From NCBI GenBank assembly GCA_029931535.1, contig JAQPZY010001500.1, forward strand, positions 2,529,501-2,593,500: DNA of 64,000 bases, given 5' to 3'. Below are positions 1 to 11,461 of this stretch, in pieces. The notes beneath the pieces were generated by a model. That model was not told the origin of the DNA. It saw only the letters and a program-made list of their open reading frames with translations, and made no database searches. Position numbers and translations under genes: made by a program. How positions within the stretch are numbered: the first letter of the stretch is position 1; each line of letters begins with the position of its first letter. The stretch is from Margaritifera margaritifera. Taxonomy: Eukaryota; Mollusca; Bivalvia; Unionida; Margaritiferidae.

Positions 1-1289
1 TCATTTTGGGCATGAGATTAGTTGTGACTTTTAAAATAATATGATCGTGGCATGGTTCCTGAAATTTGACATTCATTTACGTGTATTTTTATCGGACCGT
101 GAAAATATTTGTTTAACGTACGAGAAATAGTGTGTAAAACGTTTATTATAATTTGGTGGAAGAATTCGCGTATGACTTTTAATAATAAACGATTGGAACT
201 TAACAATTTATCCAGGTTCTTTAAGTGATTTTGGAGAAGTGATCGTGTATGAATTCTAAAATAATACGATATATATAACGCACGAGAAATAGTGTGTACA
301 ACGCTTGGCTTCTGAAATTTATCAATTTGAACAGGTTGTGGTGAAGCTCCGTATTCTACTCTAGAAGAGAAAACTGGTTTCATTAGGTTTTTGAATTGTT
401 AAGCCGAAGTAAACATTATCGGAAGTGTTACTTATTACGGATCCATGAGTAAAGCCAGTAAATCGTCTTTGTGATTGTCTTCCATGAATTCTGTATACAG
501 TCGTTGCTCAAACAATAGCCGACATAGGCTTCTTATTTAACTGCAATCACAGCCAAGCAGCAGACAAAGCTGTGGTTGATACAAGAGTCGCACAATTTAA
601 TAAACATCAAAGGACGAAAGCCGCCAACATGTATGCTGTGCACAAAATCTGAAATAAAAGTTATTTGCACGCTGAAATCATGCGTTGATTGTTAATTATT
701 CTTGCAGTTGTCGCATATGATAAAATTTTAGCGGTATGAAATTTGTACAGACACCGTATGTAGACCCGGGAATAGCTGCATGCAATGACCGTACGATATC
801 AGACGGCAAGTAAATGGTTTCAATATTTTGTTCATCCTATATTTTACACGACGAATTCAGACTATTACAAAATTATTGAATATTTTAAATCTGTACGATT
901 TTCAATGAAATTACATCCATTATGGATGAACTGCATGCCACGACGGCACGGTAGCATACGGTGTTGATACACTTTTCATGATATAGCGATAGTCTGGTAT
1001 TATCGGTCAATCTGTATTATCGTTCATACAAATAAAAATTAGTAAATGTTTTTAATGCACAGTAATAACCTATAAATATATTAGCCATCGATTATTTTGA
1101 ATATATCTTATTTAATGCATTCCAGTTAATATTCATCTGATGATAAGCCGACTTTTGATCATTGTACATGTATACACGTATATGTTCTCGGAAAAAAAGT
1201 TAAATATTGTAAAACCCCACATTAACGCGACCCCGCTTTTAACGCGATCCGATTTTATGGACCCCGATCATCGCGTTATAGCGGGGTTC

Positions 1290-1526
1290 CACTGTAACTC
1301 ATGCATGCCTCCTGAAGGGTGGCCTCGGCCAGAGTGCATGCCCTACCAGTATCCACTAGAAGTGGGGCGCATTCTTGTCAGGTGTGTTGACATCTACAAT
1401 GTGAGACAAAAGTGTTTTGATATGAGCTTCATGAGGGGATTGTGTGGTGATATGCCACACCCAGGAGTGTCTTGGACTTTTTGGGGGAGTGTGGTTTGTA
1501 TGACAGATTTTGACCAGATGTTTTAA
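1290..1526 (+). other. Unassigned open frame, GC-richer than its surroundings
   Basis: An open frame of about 79 codons runs from MPPEGWPRPECMPYQYPL to a TAA at 1526. It begins immediately after a repeat fragment that ends in ccactgta. The composition (Pro, Cys, Trp) and a rise in GC look more like coding sequence than the flanks do. I do not recognise the protein, it does not match the BLTP1 segment expected here, and I see no clear splice acceptor. It may be a retroposed or transposon-borne fragment, or chance. Confidence 0.2.
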
Positions 1527-2036
1527 AGATTTTATATGTGTTATCATAATCTTTAAATTTGTATGCTTTTTGCAGAGTTGTACCATCATTTTCCTTTGTA
1601 TTTTATCTTGTTGTGCTTAATGTTTGCATTTGTTTATCCTTCTGGGGTTTTTGTGCAATGCATCTTTGTTTTTTGTTTTCAGTTTTACTTTTAGTTAGTA
1701 CCATATAACTACTATTGTACCAAGATACCATTACATGCTACTACATTCCATATTATGGTATGTATAACATGCACTTCTTACTCCTATTTTTCCTATTTTC
1801 AGGTTGGGGTACACATTTTACAGTAGAATTAAAAAAAACTCTTTTTATAAGTCAATCTGATGAGAGGATATGGCATAAAAGCTGCCTACACATGTCACAT
1901 CCTTGTGAAATATTGAATTTGTTGCATTGTACTAGCCTTATTTAAGCTATAACTAATGCTTGCAAATCTCCATATTCCTTTTCTTTGATTGCTTATGTTA
2001 ATAAAGTAATTTCATTTCACATCGTTTTTGCAGTTT

Positions 2037-2437
2037 TTCTAAGCATAAGTACAAAGTATTGTCTACGTAAAATTATAATTTATTTACTTAACTTTAAAAA
2101 AATAAACTTGATTCTTTGTTTTATTTCTCATCTTAAATCACAGCATTTAATACTTCTTTGTGACCATTCAGTGATCAATGCTTTATTCACTCAGCATGGT
2201 TTGTCAAGGTAATTAGTGATGGCTAAAGCTTTGATATTCTAAGCATAAGTACAATGCATTGTCTAGGTAAAATACCAATTTATTTGCTTCTCTTTGGAAA
2301 ATAAACATGGTTCTTTGTTTTATTTTTCATCCTAAGCTGCAGTATTTTGATACTTCTTTGTGACCATACAGTGATCAATGCTTCAGTGACTAAGCATGGT
2401 GTTTTGAAAGGTAATCTGCGCTGGCTAAGGCTATGAT
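2037..2437. repeat. 200-bp tandem duplication
   Basis: Two diverged copies begin with ctaagcataagtacaa at 2039 and 2239. Both contain gtgaccat(t/a)cagtgatcaatgct and end near ggctaa(a/g)gct. Divergence is moderate, so the duplication is not recent. Confidence 0.75.
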
Positions 2438-3393
2438 GTGCCCAACATACAGTGTAATTACAATGCATTATCTGGGTCAATTTTAGCTTAGACAAGTGAG
2501 ATATATTTCAGAGGTGTCATGCTAGTCCAAATATGTATAGATACTGGACCTGAACTTTCACATAGCATATTGTATTCAGTCTTGAATCTGAATGAATATA
2601 GTTAAGCAAAATATCAGCATGGGCTGTGTACAAGCATTAGGCACTAATAAAAAAGAACAGTGAAGCACTGTTTTATTGTAAATCAATCAAAAGTCATGTA
2701 ACAAACGACGATCCAAAATGTCTGAATGTTGTTTCATGACAAAAATGGAGTGAATTCATCAAGATTTTGAAATTTAGGATACCACGTGCGCATTATATGT
2801 CAGAACTAAGTTTTCATCTCATACTGGGTCGAAAATCAGGGTGCATATAAACACACCAAATTATGGTACATACCTGACTGACATCCCTCATGTCATTGGA
2901 TGAAGATCAGATATGACATATTGCAACTTCTGTCTGAGAGACCTTTCACCCAAAAAGCTCAGTTCAACCTTGTGAGACCTATAACAGCAGCACAACAGGC
3001 TACTGTTACAGGTCACTCAGCAGCTTTTTAACAATCTGGGTATTCTACTTCCACTGGATTTGTGGAGTGAGAATTTGATCGCAAGACCATGTCCATTTAT
3101 TGACCTGTACTAACCTAGCCTAGCCCACTAGCCCCATACAAAATTCAGATTTACATAATTCAGATCTGCCATATCTCATACAAAATTCAAATCTGCCTCA
3201 GATGCATTTTGAGACTAGAGCCAGGGTCAACTCTTGAGTCAGGAGATGTAAATACCTCCACGTCTTACCTATTCTCCTAACATATTGTGATTGGGTAATA
3301 TATGTGAAGAAGAAATCAATTTTTGAACTAAAATATGTTTCTTTGATGATACTTACTTGATCGTAATAAAAGCAATGTCTCCCAAGCCCTCCT

Positions 3394-3491
3394 CATACCT
3401 GTCAACTTGTACGGGAATCCCGTAATTTGTACGGTTTTTGGGGGGGATTTTGCAGTGTACGGCCGTACAGGCATTTTGTACGGTTTTTTAA
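3394..3491. repeat. MITE-like fragment, catacctgtcaac family
   Basis: Starts with catacctgtcaacttgtacg, followed by short palindromes (cgggaatcccg, tacggccgtaca). It matches the left half of the element at 4524-4615. A matching right terminus was not found nearby, so it looks truncated. Confidence 0.45.
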
Positions 3492-4523
3492 TATTTAAAA
3501 AAAAAAAATGTCAGTGATTTTCGCCAAGATCAGGATTTGACAGGGATTTTTATTTTCTTCATGAGATACAACGAGAATAGAACGTGAATCGCTTGAACCA
3601 CCTATTAGATTACCCGAAATATTGATGTGTCTTTCACTTGCCGATTTGAGAGTTTTATTTCTTTATTCAAGCATGGAATTCTGCCCCCTTACTGGTCGAC
3701 TGAAAATCAGGTTATCAGTAGGCATAGTACCGTATTTACGGCATGTTTTCGGAACATCAGAAAACGCAGCCAAACATGCATTAGAGCCACGATCGTATGT
3801 GTATTTTCCAAAAGAACCGCCATATTAGTAATCTATCAATCCACAGTTTAACCCTCTGCTAATCAGTGACCACTAAAATCTACCCTACAAATGCACACAA
3901 GCTTTATTTCAGTGTAATTAAGATATGAATACAAACTAAATAAAAAGATTAGTCTTAAAGCAACAAGAGTGAGAGGCTCTATATGGGGTTTTGTGTTGTT
4001 CGTAAGCCTAGGAAGGATAAAAATAACAAGCAAGTTGCAATATACAAGTCAGAGTGATTAATATGTTGATATTTTTTAAATAAAGGTGATCTATATGTTG
4101 TGGTTCTCTTCTGTTTTTTTTTTTTTTTTTCCCCACCTAGCCGAGGGTAACTTCAAAGTAAGCAGAGCTTGCCGACTCGAAACAATCGACTGCTGAAAGA
4201 TTGTTTTGATGCAAGTCGGCGATTTCAAGGTGTCTAGGTGATAATTGTTAATAACATAACTTGTGGGATTTCTTTCACAGGTGTGTTTGGAAATAAAAGG
4301 CAGCCATCTGGATTTCATTAAAAGAGCATTCGATGTACCGAACATATAGCACCCACAATCAATATTTATCATCTACAAAAAGGTTTATTACCTGTAGAAC
4401 AATAACTATGTTTAACCCGTGGTACATAATGCCTCAGGGATAATGGGTTTGTTTTGTTGCACAATGCCAATAAATTTACTAATCCATACAGTAACAATGA
4501 TAAGTAATTATCCAATACATTTT

Positions 4524-4615
4524 CATACCTGTCAACTTGTACGAGAATCCCGTAATTTGTACGTTTTTTTTTGGTCTGGTGTACAGGTTTTTGTCTCATG
4601 AGGTTGACAGGTATG
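4524..4615. mobile_element. Short foldback element with catacctgtcaac termini
   Basis: Left end catacctgtcaac and right end gttgacaggtatg are perfect inverted repeats of 13 bp about 92 bp apart. The interior shares acgagaatcccgtaatttgtacg with the fragment at 3394. A related terminus appears at 56419-56431 in the opposite sense. Confidence 0.6.
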
Positions 4616-5101
4616 CCTCCTCCCCACAGCTACATCTCTGGAAGAGCATGCTCCTCCACTCCAGTAGTAACTAATAAATGATGGGATTTGGTACCATTCC
4701 CTCCATCTGAGGGGAGACAATTCTTTTCTGACTTTGTCTTGGCAAGCAGACAAGGTTTTAGTCCTTTTATTCCTAAAACAAGTCAAAACATCTTGTTTAG
4801 CTTTCGAGGATTGGATTTGCAAGGTGGTGGATATTCTAGAGTATTATGATCAGATAAGTATTATTGAAGAAGCATACATATATTTACTCTAGAAATTAGT
4901 ATCATCGGAATCAGAGGTTGTGCTGTGTACCACAGTTGTGATCCAGTTGAAGTAAAGTCTACAAATCAAAGTACTTTTTCCTCAACACACTAACTGGGGG
5001 ACATAAATTGACTGACTTTGCCTGTTATTATCAGATGTTTATTTTAACTAAAGGCCAATAATTTCATAATGAGGTTGCTATTTTAACATCAATATTTGCA
5101 G

Positions 5102-5249
5102 AATGAAACTATTCTGAGACGTCAGAGTACACTTGCGGAATGTTTGCCAGACTTTGTGTATGACACCAACATGGATCCCAAACAGAGAGCCAGGCTAATA
5201 GAGAAGGAGATGAATGAACAGGCCAGGCTGGTACAGGAACTTCGGCAAG
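5102..5249 (+). CDS. BLTP1: BLTP1 exon 1 of window
   Basis: Acceptor tatttgcag, then Asn in phase 0: NETILRRQSTLAECLPDF, followed by DPKQRARLIEKEMNEQARLV and QELRQ. This charged helical stretch corresponds to the RELNEQAKVIDDLKK region of the human protein. The only donor that fits the phase of exon 2 is caag|gcctat, a GC donor. The 148 bp leave one base over. Open reading runs on for about 20 codons into the intron. Confidence 0.85.
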
Positions 5250-6596
5250 GCCTATATTTTCATTCTTCTTTTGTTATTAGAGAAAATTCACAAACGTCAT
5301 CTTCCTCAATACTGTGAATTCGCTGTTATTCATGCAGTACCATGGATTTTATAATTGATACAAGCCACAGATTTATATACCTGATAAACAGTGCTCAATA
5401 TGTGAAAACAGTAGAACCCAACTTCCCCAATCAGTGAATTTATATACTGATTAAAATGTAACGTTTTGCAAAGCTACAAAAATTGACACCCACACAAAAA
5501 CAAGAATTTACAATAGATTATACACAATGAAAATAGCATCAGATTCCACTTTGTGTACAGAAAAGACTTCATGCTTGTCTTTCTTTAAAGAGTAAAAAAT
5601 CTGCATGTTGTAATTATAATCTGTGGGGATAGAATCCATATACAGCTCTCCCCCATTAAAACGTGCCTCATTATAATGGAATTCCGGATAGAATACGTTA
5701 TTACTATGGAATCCATGACCAAAATCATACCAATGTATAACAATAAGGGTAGCAAGAAAACAGGGTGAAACTTAGTCTTGTATCTTCATTTCCTTTTCAA
5801 AACACCATTATTGAACAAATTTTGATAGTGTCTGCTATACCACAGTTTCATATATTAAGCTATTAATATATCGCGGTTCTGTATATATCACAGTACTCGT
5901 TATAATGTGGTTTGGTACATAATGCAGTTGGTGGTGATGGACCCAACTATTGCATTATAACAAGGAATAGTAATAATCATTTAGGTGTTTTCATTTATCT
6001 CCTTGCTCCCACCTCCCCAACCAGTGGTTTTCTAAATTGATCACCTTGAGTGTATAATGATCAATAATTCAAATTTAAAGTTTCTTGCATATCCAGATTA
6101 ATGACAGTTGAGTTAGGTTCATATTTTGTTAGTGTTTAAATGCACTATTTTAGTGTCCAACAAGAGATTTGCATATATTTTTCATGTGAAATTATGGATA
6201 GCAAAACCCTTTTTAATATCGAAATAAAACAATATACATTATCAAACTCATGATACCCCTTTGCTTTTCAGATAAAACAGGGCATTGTGTATTCTGCCCA
6301 ATATGTGTATGTGCACATGTGCACAAGCACATGCATTGGAGATACATATGTTTTGGTAAAGCCTTTGAACCTGGGACTCTTGAAAATAGATCAGTTATTA
6401 TGTAACAAATAAATACAATTTGAACAATTGTTTTCTCTATTATTTTTTTAATTCATTCAGTACCTAGGAGCAATAAACAAATTGGGGAGCGGAAACTGTA
6501 TAACTTAGCAAAGCATGGAAACTGCATACTTTGATACAGATTTGCAGGTCATAATTAATTTTTAATGAGAAATAAATTTTATTTTTAATTGCAGAG
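5250..6596. other. Intron 1 (GC-AG), with a repeat at 5641-5970
   Basis: Besides the 330-bp element listed separately, this is AT-rich sequence with no further feature I can name. The acceptor is the second AG in ttgcagag, required by phase. Confidence 0.6.
5641..5970 (-). mobile_element. ~330-bp non-autonomous element, tacagctc termini
   Basis: This is the reverse complement of the element at 56783-57416. Shared landmarks are tacagctc near the left end, the sequence gtgaaacttagtctt, and tttgatagtg(t/c)ctgctatacca. It lacks the internal triplication found in the other copy, so it shows the basic unit. It resembles a TIR MITE. Confidence 0.7.
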
Positions 6597-6718
6597 AATC
6601 ATGTGCTGCTCAGAGTAGGATTGATGCTGAGACTAGAAAACTTGAAGAGCTTAAACAAATACTTTTCCAGGATTTCAAGCGAGAGTTTATCAGCAGAATT
6701 AAGAAACAGAGTGAACGG
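6597..6718 (+). CDS. BLTP1: BLTP1 exon 2 of window
   Basis: The G left from exon 1 plus AA gives Glu; then SCAAQSRIDAETRKLEEL and KQILFQDFKREFISRIKKQ, ending ...SER before gtttgt. It is predicted to be a charged helix or coiled coil continuing exon 1, and it aligns with the human NDIRRDVRKKLRR stretch. It ends in phase 0. Confidence 0.88.
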
Positions 6719-7737
6719 GTTTGTTATAAGAATCATATCTCAACCTAAGGGTTGCAGAGTTCTGATCTGTTACTTTTTATATTATGGAATTATAATTTGT
6801 CATTTTGCATGTTGCCTATTGATTCTCAAGCTTTCTTTGAAAAGTATTAGATTTATTGTAATTCCTGCTATCTATCCATCTGGCCAGGTATTGTCATTCA
6901 TTACAACTTACTATACCATAGGTCATCATTTTATCGAGCTTGATGAAACCCTTCTCTGTATTGTGACAAGAAGCATGGAAAGTGTTATATTTGTCAATGT
7001 TTTATTTGGCTCTGACCATAGAGGACCCCAGTGGAGGGTAAAAGGGTATCCTGAAAGAGGTCGATGCAGGTATTTGAAATGCTGGTGGAAATTTTAAAAA
7101 TTTGCAGTGACATTTCATCTATGTTGCCCTGGTTTTCAACTTGAAAATACCATAAAATGTTTCCAGTAAGTTTTTGGCTTGTTGCCTCAGAATACTTCAA
7201 TCTAGAAACCAAACCTTAAATCAGATATAGTATTAAGTAGATGCAAAATGTTATAATTAACTTTTTTTAAGCAGCATTTAAAATGTTAGTGCTTAGATTA
7301 CATTTAAAGTAATAATTTAAATATTCAGATGACAATATTTTTTATACTTTTTTACCAAATCAGTGATGAATTCAAATAAAGATAGAAATGTAAAATCAAA
7401 TAGTTGATACTTTTATTGTAAGGTGCATAGTTGTGACGTGGATCTATACTGTATTACCATACAAGATGCCTACTACTTTAATGACTATAACTATAATAAA
7501 TGGATACAAAACAACATTAACAAAATTCTCTCAATTATATGTCATTCTCTAAATTATAAATATGTCAGATAGTTAGATTATAGATTTGTATCATTTTTAT
7601 ATCATATGTTAAACATTCCACAAAAATGCAATATGAACATAAGTGTCTTCACCATCTAAATATATTCAATTCATATTTACATGGCATTTAGCATGCCAGC
7701 AATTTGATTAACATTTAAAAAGAGCATGTAATGTAGA

Positions 7738-7777
<40 letters not shown>

Positions 7778-7778
7778 G
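7738..7778. repeat. (ATT)n microsatellite
   Basis: About 13 uninterrupted ATT units. Confidence 0.95.
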
Positions 7779-8564
7779 ATGTTGTTGAAAATACAAATAT
7801 TCCTAAGTATGTGTAAATGTTTGATAAAAATATAAATCATTATTATTAAGATTATTTATTTTACAATCTGAAAAAATATCAGCATTATTATGCAATATTA
7901 TTTTTATTTTTTTTTTGTAATCATTTTTGATCTGGGAAAAAAGTATTGTCATCTGAATATTTTGATTATTATTTTAATTATTACGTATTCTGCATGCATG
8001 TGTATATGGTTTTTTTTTTTGTTTTTGTCTTCTATAATAGTAATAATGTCTAATTACCTGCTATTTTAAATGTACTTAATTGTGATTTTTTCAAAAATAT
8101 TATAAGCCATTTTTATTCAGACTGCATTATTTTGAAATATATGGCATATAATTGACAAATAAATGATAAAGTCTATATTCTACTTACGTTACATTTTTAT
8201 GACTCAGATAATGTTTTTCACTGTAGTTTTGTAGCCTTTATTTTAATTTTACTGATTATAGTGTATGGTATTGTTGATGTTTTATACAGTATAAATGTAC
8301 CGACTTTTAGTTTTACCTGCGCGAAATCCGCATTGCCAACATGCACCTTACAACATGTGGTTGTTACACATACTTCATTCATAAAACTTATATTCATGCG
8401 CATATCAGCTGTTCAAAAATATGAAATTCGTTTTACGACTTAAGATGAAGTTTGTATCAGAAAGGTTGAAATGTTAAGCAATTTTGTTTTTCAGTTATGC
8501 TTTGAGATTTTATTAATTTATCTGAAAATTGATAGGTATATAACAAAAATATCATTATCTTAGT

Positions 8565-8698
8565 AATTTGATCTTGAATACTAGATGACGTCTTGTTGCC
8601 AGCATCAGAAAATCTGGATCATGACTCAACGCTTCGCGTCTCGTAATGCTCCAGATTTTCTGATGCTGACAATTTGACATGATTTAGCAATCAAGATT
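8565..8698. mobile_element. Foldback (hairpin) element
   Basis: Inner arms gccagcatcagaaaatctgg and ccagattttctgatgctgac pair around a ~33-base loop (gactcaacgcttcgcgtctcg). Weaker outer arms gatcttga and tcaagatt lie about 130 bp apart. No coding capacity. It looks like a MITE or a solo foldback. Confidence 0.6.
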
Positions 8699-8709
8699 GC
8701 ATTACTGTG

Positions 8710-8711
<2 letters not shown>

Positions 8712-8758
<47 letters not shown>
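8712..8758. repeat. (AT)n microsatellite
   Basis: Pure AT dinucleotide run of about 23 units. Confidence 0.95.
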
Positions 8759-8762
<4 letters not shown>

Positions 8763-10536
8763 AAAACATAGATTTTCTTTTTATTATATAATTTTTTAAG
8801 GCAAAAACTGTCGATTTGCATGGATTTTTTCTCCATTCTGTGCCAGTATGATTAATGGCTGCATTACTACATTGATAAAAATATGTTCCAAAATTTACAA
8901 TGACTTTAGGACAGCCACCTTTTACAAATTTAGGTTGTACAAATATTGCTTCAAATTGTGTATTTTGTAAAATTAACGACTGTTACTAACAAAATGAAGA
9001 GATTTTTATTATCCTTAACACATTTCTTGTGCAGATTGATACAGTGAACATTGTTGGGGTGGGGGTACACATCCGACAGATTTCAGAGTGTAACATCATC
9101 AAACAAAAGATTTTAATAATTGTGAGTTTACTTACATGAATTTGGTTGTTTATTTTGTTCATTTCCACATTAAAACGTGAATTTTTGGCCTTGGCAAGCT
9201 TGCAGTCTAGTTCGGTAATAGACACTGCACCCAAATTTTGATTGTCACTTTATTTTGGTTTGCAATCAACTCTCATCAATGCCTGATTTCTCCATCATTT
9301 TCAAACATGATTATGAGAGTTAGAATCACTACTTAAACAATTTTATTACCAAGTGTTTTTCCTAAAAACGTGTCCATTTTTCATAGAGTGTGAAAGGCAT
9401 ACAATACTGTATGACTGACAGAATGTAGAATAGCAACAGTTCATGTACGTTTAGTCACTAATTTATTTTGCAGGATTCATGTGGAAAATTAATTTTAGAA
9501 AATGTATACTTAAAATCATACTATTTGTTGTTTGGAGTTTGTTTATAGTCATTTTTTTATGCTACCTCCTTATTGATTAAATAAATGTATATTATATGGC
9601 CTACAGTCTTGACACAGTTTAAGATCTGTTCATCCTGATAGAGATAGAGAGGAGGGAGGAATGAGCAGAAGAAGAAAAGTCAAATAGGCCTAAATATGGA
9701 AATACACATTTTAATAAATTACAAATAATAATACAGATAAATTTCCTAAATGGGAAAAGAAAGTAGTTCCAAAAGTGATATTGCTACTGTTGCAATAAAA
9801 GTGGTATTGTCACTGTGACGATATCATTTTTCTCCCACTGAATATTTTGGTATCTCATTATGAAATATATAATAAATGAATAATATTAAATTCAAAAATA
9901 TATAATACAGCTTTTCAGACCAAAAATAAAGTAAAAAGTTGAAGCTGCTAATGTTACCAATTATTTAGTGTTTATTGACCATGTAGACTGAAAATCTAAA
10001 AACTTGACATGAAATATAGCAACATGTACATATTCTGAAGCCATAGTCACTTTTGAAGATGTGGGATGCCTGCATCAGGTTGGATGTCTATTTTTGTGTG
10101 TAAACATAGCAGCAGTATTTTGCAATTCATATTTTGTTCAAAATAATTTTTTATTTCTTTTAAATAGAAATGTTTATAAAAAGAAGAAAAAAGAAGATCA
10201 AAGGCTAATGAGAATGATTGTTCATCGTAAAGCATTTTCCTATACTGGCAAGATATATAGCACATTTTTGTACTGTTGTGAAACATTTCAGCAATCTGTT
10301 ATTGTGGACTTAAAATATATTTACAGTAAAACCTACCCTACCAAACACCTAATATTTTTAGACAGGTGCCTTTAATGGACAGATTTATATAGTACCATTT
10401 CTGTAGTTACATTTTGTAAATGTGTTAGTTTTAAATCAGTGGACAGTTGTACAATATGAACAGAATGAGTGTCTGTTAAAGCAAGTTTAATATGTATTCA
10501 TCTTATAATGAAACCAAATTGTTTGTTGATCTTCAG

Positions 10537-10631
10537 GCATCTGTGATAAAGGACAAGCTAGGCATTGGGTTAACTCCCACACATATTAGGGCCAAGTCTT
10601 TTGGAGGTCAGAGAGAAAAAAGAAGGGAGAG
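10537..10631 (+). CDS. BLTP1: BLTP1 exon 3 of window
   Basis: Acceptor gttgatcttcag, phase 0: ASVIKDKLGIGLTPTHIRAK then SFGGQREKRRE, with AG left over before gtaggt. It corresponds to human AASLKDKWGLSYKPSYSRSK, so SVIKDKLG and RAKS are good anchors. Confidence 0.93.
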
Positions 10632-11329
10632 GTAGGTACTATATTAACAATATCATGTTTTCTTTGCCAAGATTTATGTTTTCATTATGAAATGTACATC
10701 TGCTTGACCATTCAAATGAAATGAAATTTTGCTTTGTCTTATTGTCCTTTTTAAGAAACATAAGTTATATTGTAACATAAGTCACATGTTTTAACTATTT
10801 TATTTATGCCTATTTTTAAGTCCTTACCAGAATAAACTGATATTGGACTTGAGCATTGCTCATTGACCTTTTTAACAAAATCTTAGAATGGTCCATTTTG
10901 AACATAACATAGTTTGCCAAGAAGTTAGTGTACTTTTATATCTACCATGTAAACTATCACAGGGAATGTTTTAAAAAACCCACATAGTTCGATCTTTGTT
11001 TCCAGTGCTTCATTTGTTAGATGTGCATGGAATCATTTGGATATCATTCAGTTTTATGGACAAAAAGGTAGAGGAAAAATTTGCTTTGTTATACCAAAAG
11101 ATCTTATGTCAATTCCACATTGGCATGATTATTTGAGGAGACTGCAGCAGGAGGACACAAAATTCTAGACTTTTATTTAATGCAATCAAGACTGTCATTT
11201 GTCCTCTCTCTCTCTCTTTCTCTCTTTCTCTCTCTCTTTCTTTCTGCATGAGTATTTCTTTCACCCTTTCTTTTCAACCTACATATACAGCACATGAACT
11301 GATTCAATCATTTTCTCATTCTTCCCAAG
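10632..11329. other. Intron 3
   Basis: Contains an open frame at 11006-11168 behind a good acceptor (discussed under findings) and an impure CT-rich tract at about 11202-11246. Nothing else recognised. Confidence 0.7.
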
Positions 11330-11461
11330 TAATCCAGAGAAACTGTCCGGATACAACCAGGAGTATGAACAAAAGAAATTAACCTCCATTTCCACACCAG
11401 CATTTGTGCCCACCAGGGTCCAATTTGGGGGAACCTTATCTACAGTATATTCTCCTTCAGT
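11330..11461 (+). CDS. BLTP1: BLTP1 exon 4 of window
   Basis: Acceptor ttcttcccaag. AG from exon 3 plus T gives Ser; then NPEKLSGYNQEYEQKKLTS, ISTPAFVPTRVQFGGTLS and TVYSPS, with GT left over before gtaagt. Length 132 bp, a symmetrical phase-2 exon that could be skipped without a frameshift. The PxPRVTFN-like stretch of the human protein matches TPAFVPTRVQFGG. Confidence 0.88.

Larger units (their letters stand above)
1..5101. other. Upstream region, probably an intron of the same gene; no exon recognised
   Basis: I find no BLTP1-like exon here, so this is probably the 3' part of the preceding intron. It holds a weak ~162-bp direct repeat (acgagaaatagtgtgta near 122 and 284), a GC-containing repeat fragment at 1210-1298 ending in ccactgta, a 200-bp tandem duplication at 2037-2437, and MITE-like sequence at 3394 and 4524. 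The rest is AT-rich and shows nothing I can name. Confidence 0.5.
6719..10536. other. Intron 2, low-complexity AT-rich
   Basis: Holds an ATT trinucleotide run (7738-7778), a foldback element (8565-8698) and an AT dinucleotide run (8712-8758). A fragment tacagtaaaacctaccctac at 10324 resembles the end of the gtcttgaaagaccac MITE family. The rest is AT-rich with no coding-like sequence. Confidence 0.7.

Noticed and set aside
18..383. 121-codon minus-strand open frame at the window edge
   Set aside because: It spans a 162-bp direct repeat (acgagaaatagtgtgta), and the repeated peptide halves follow from that. No homology recognised.
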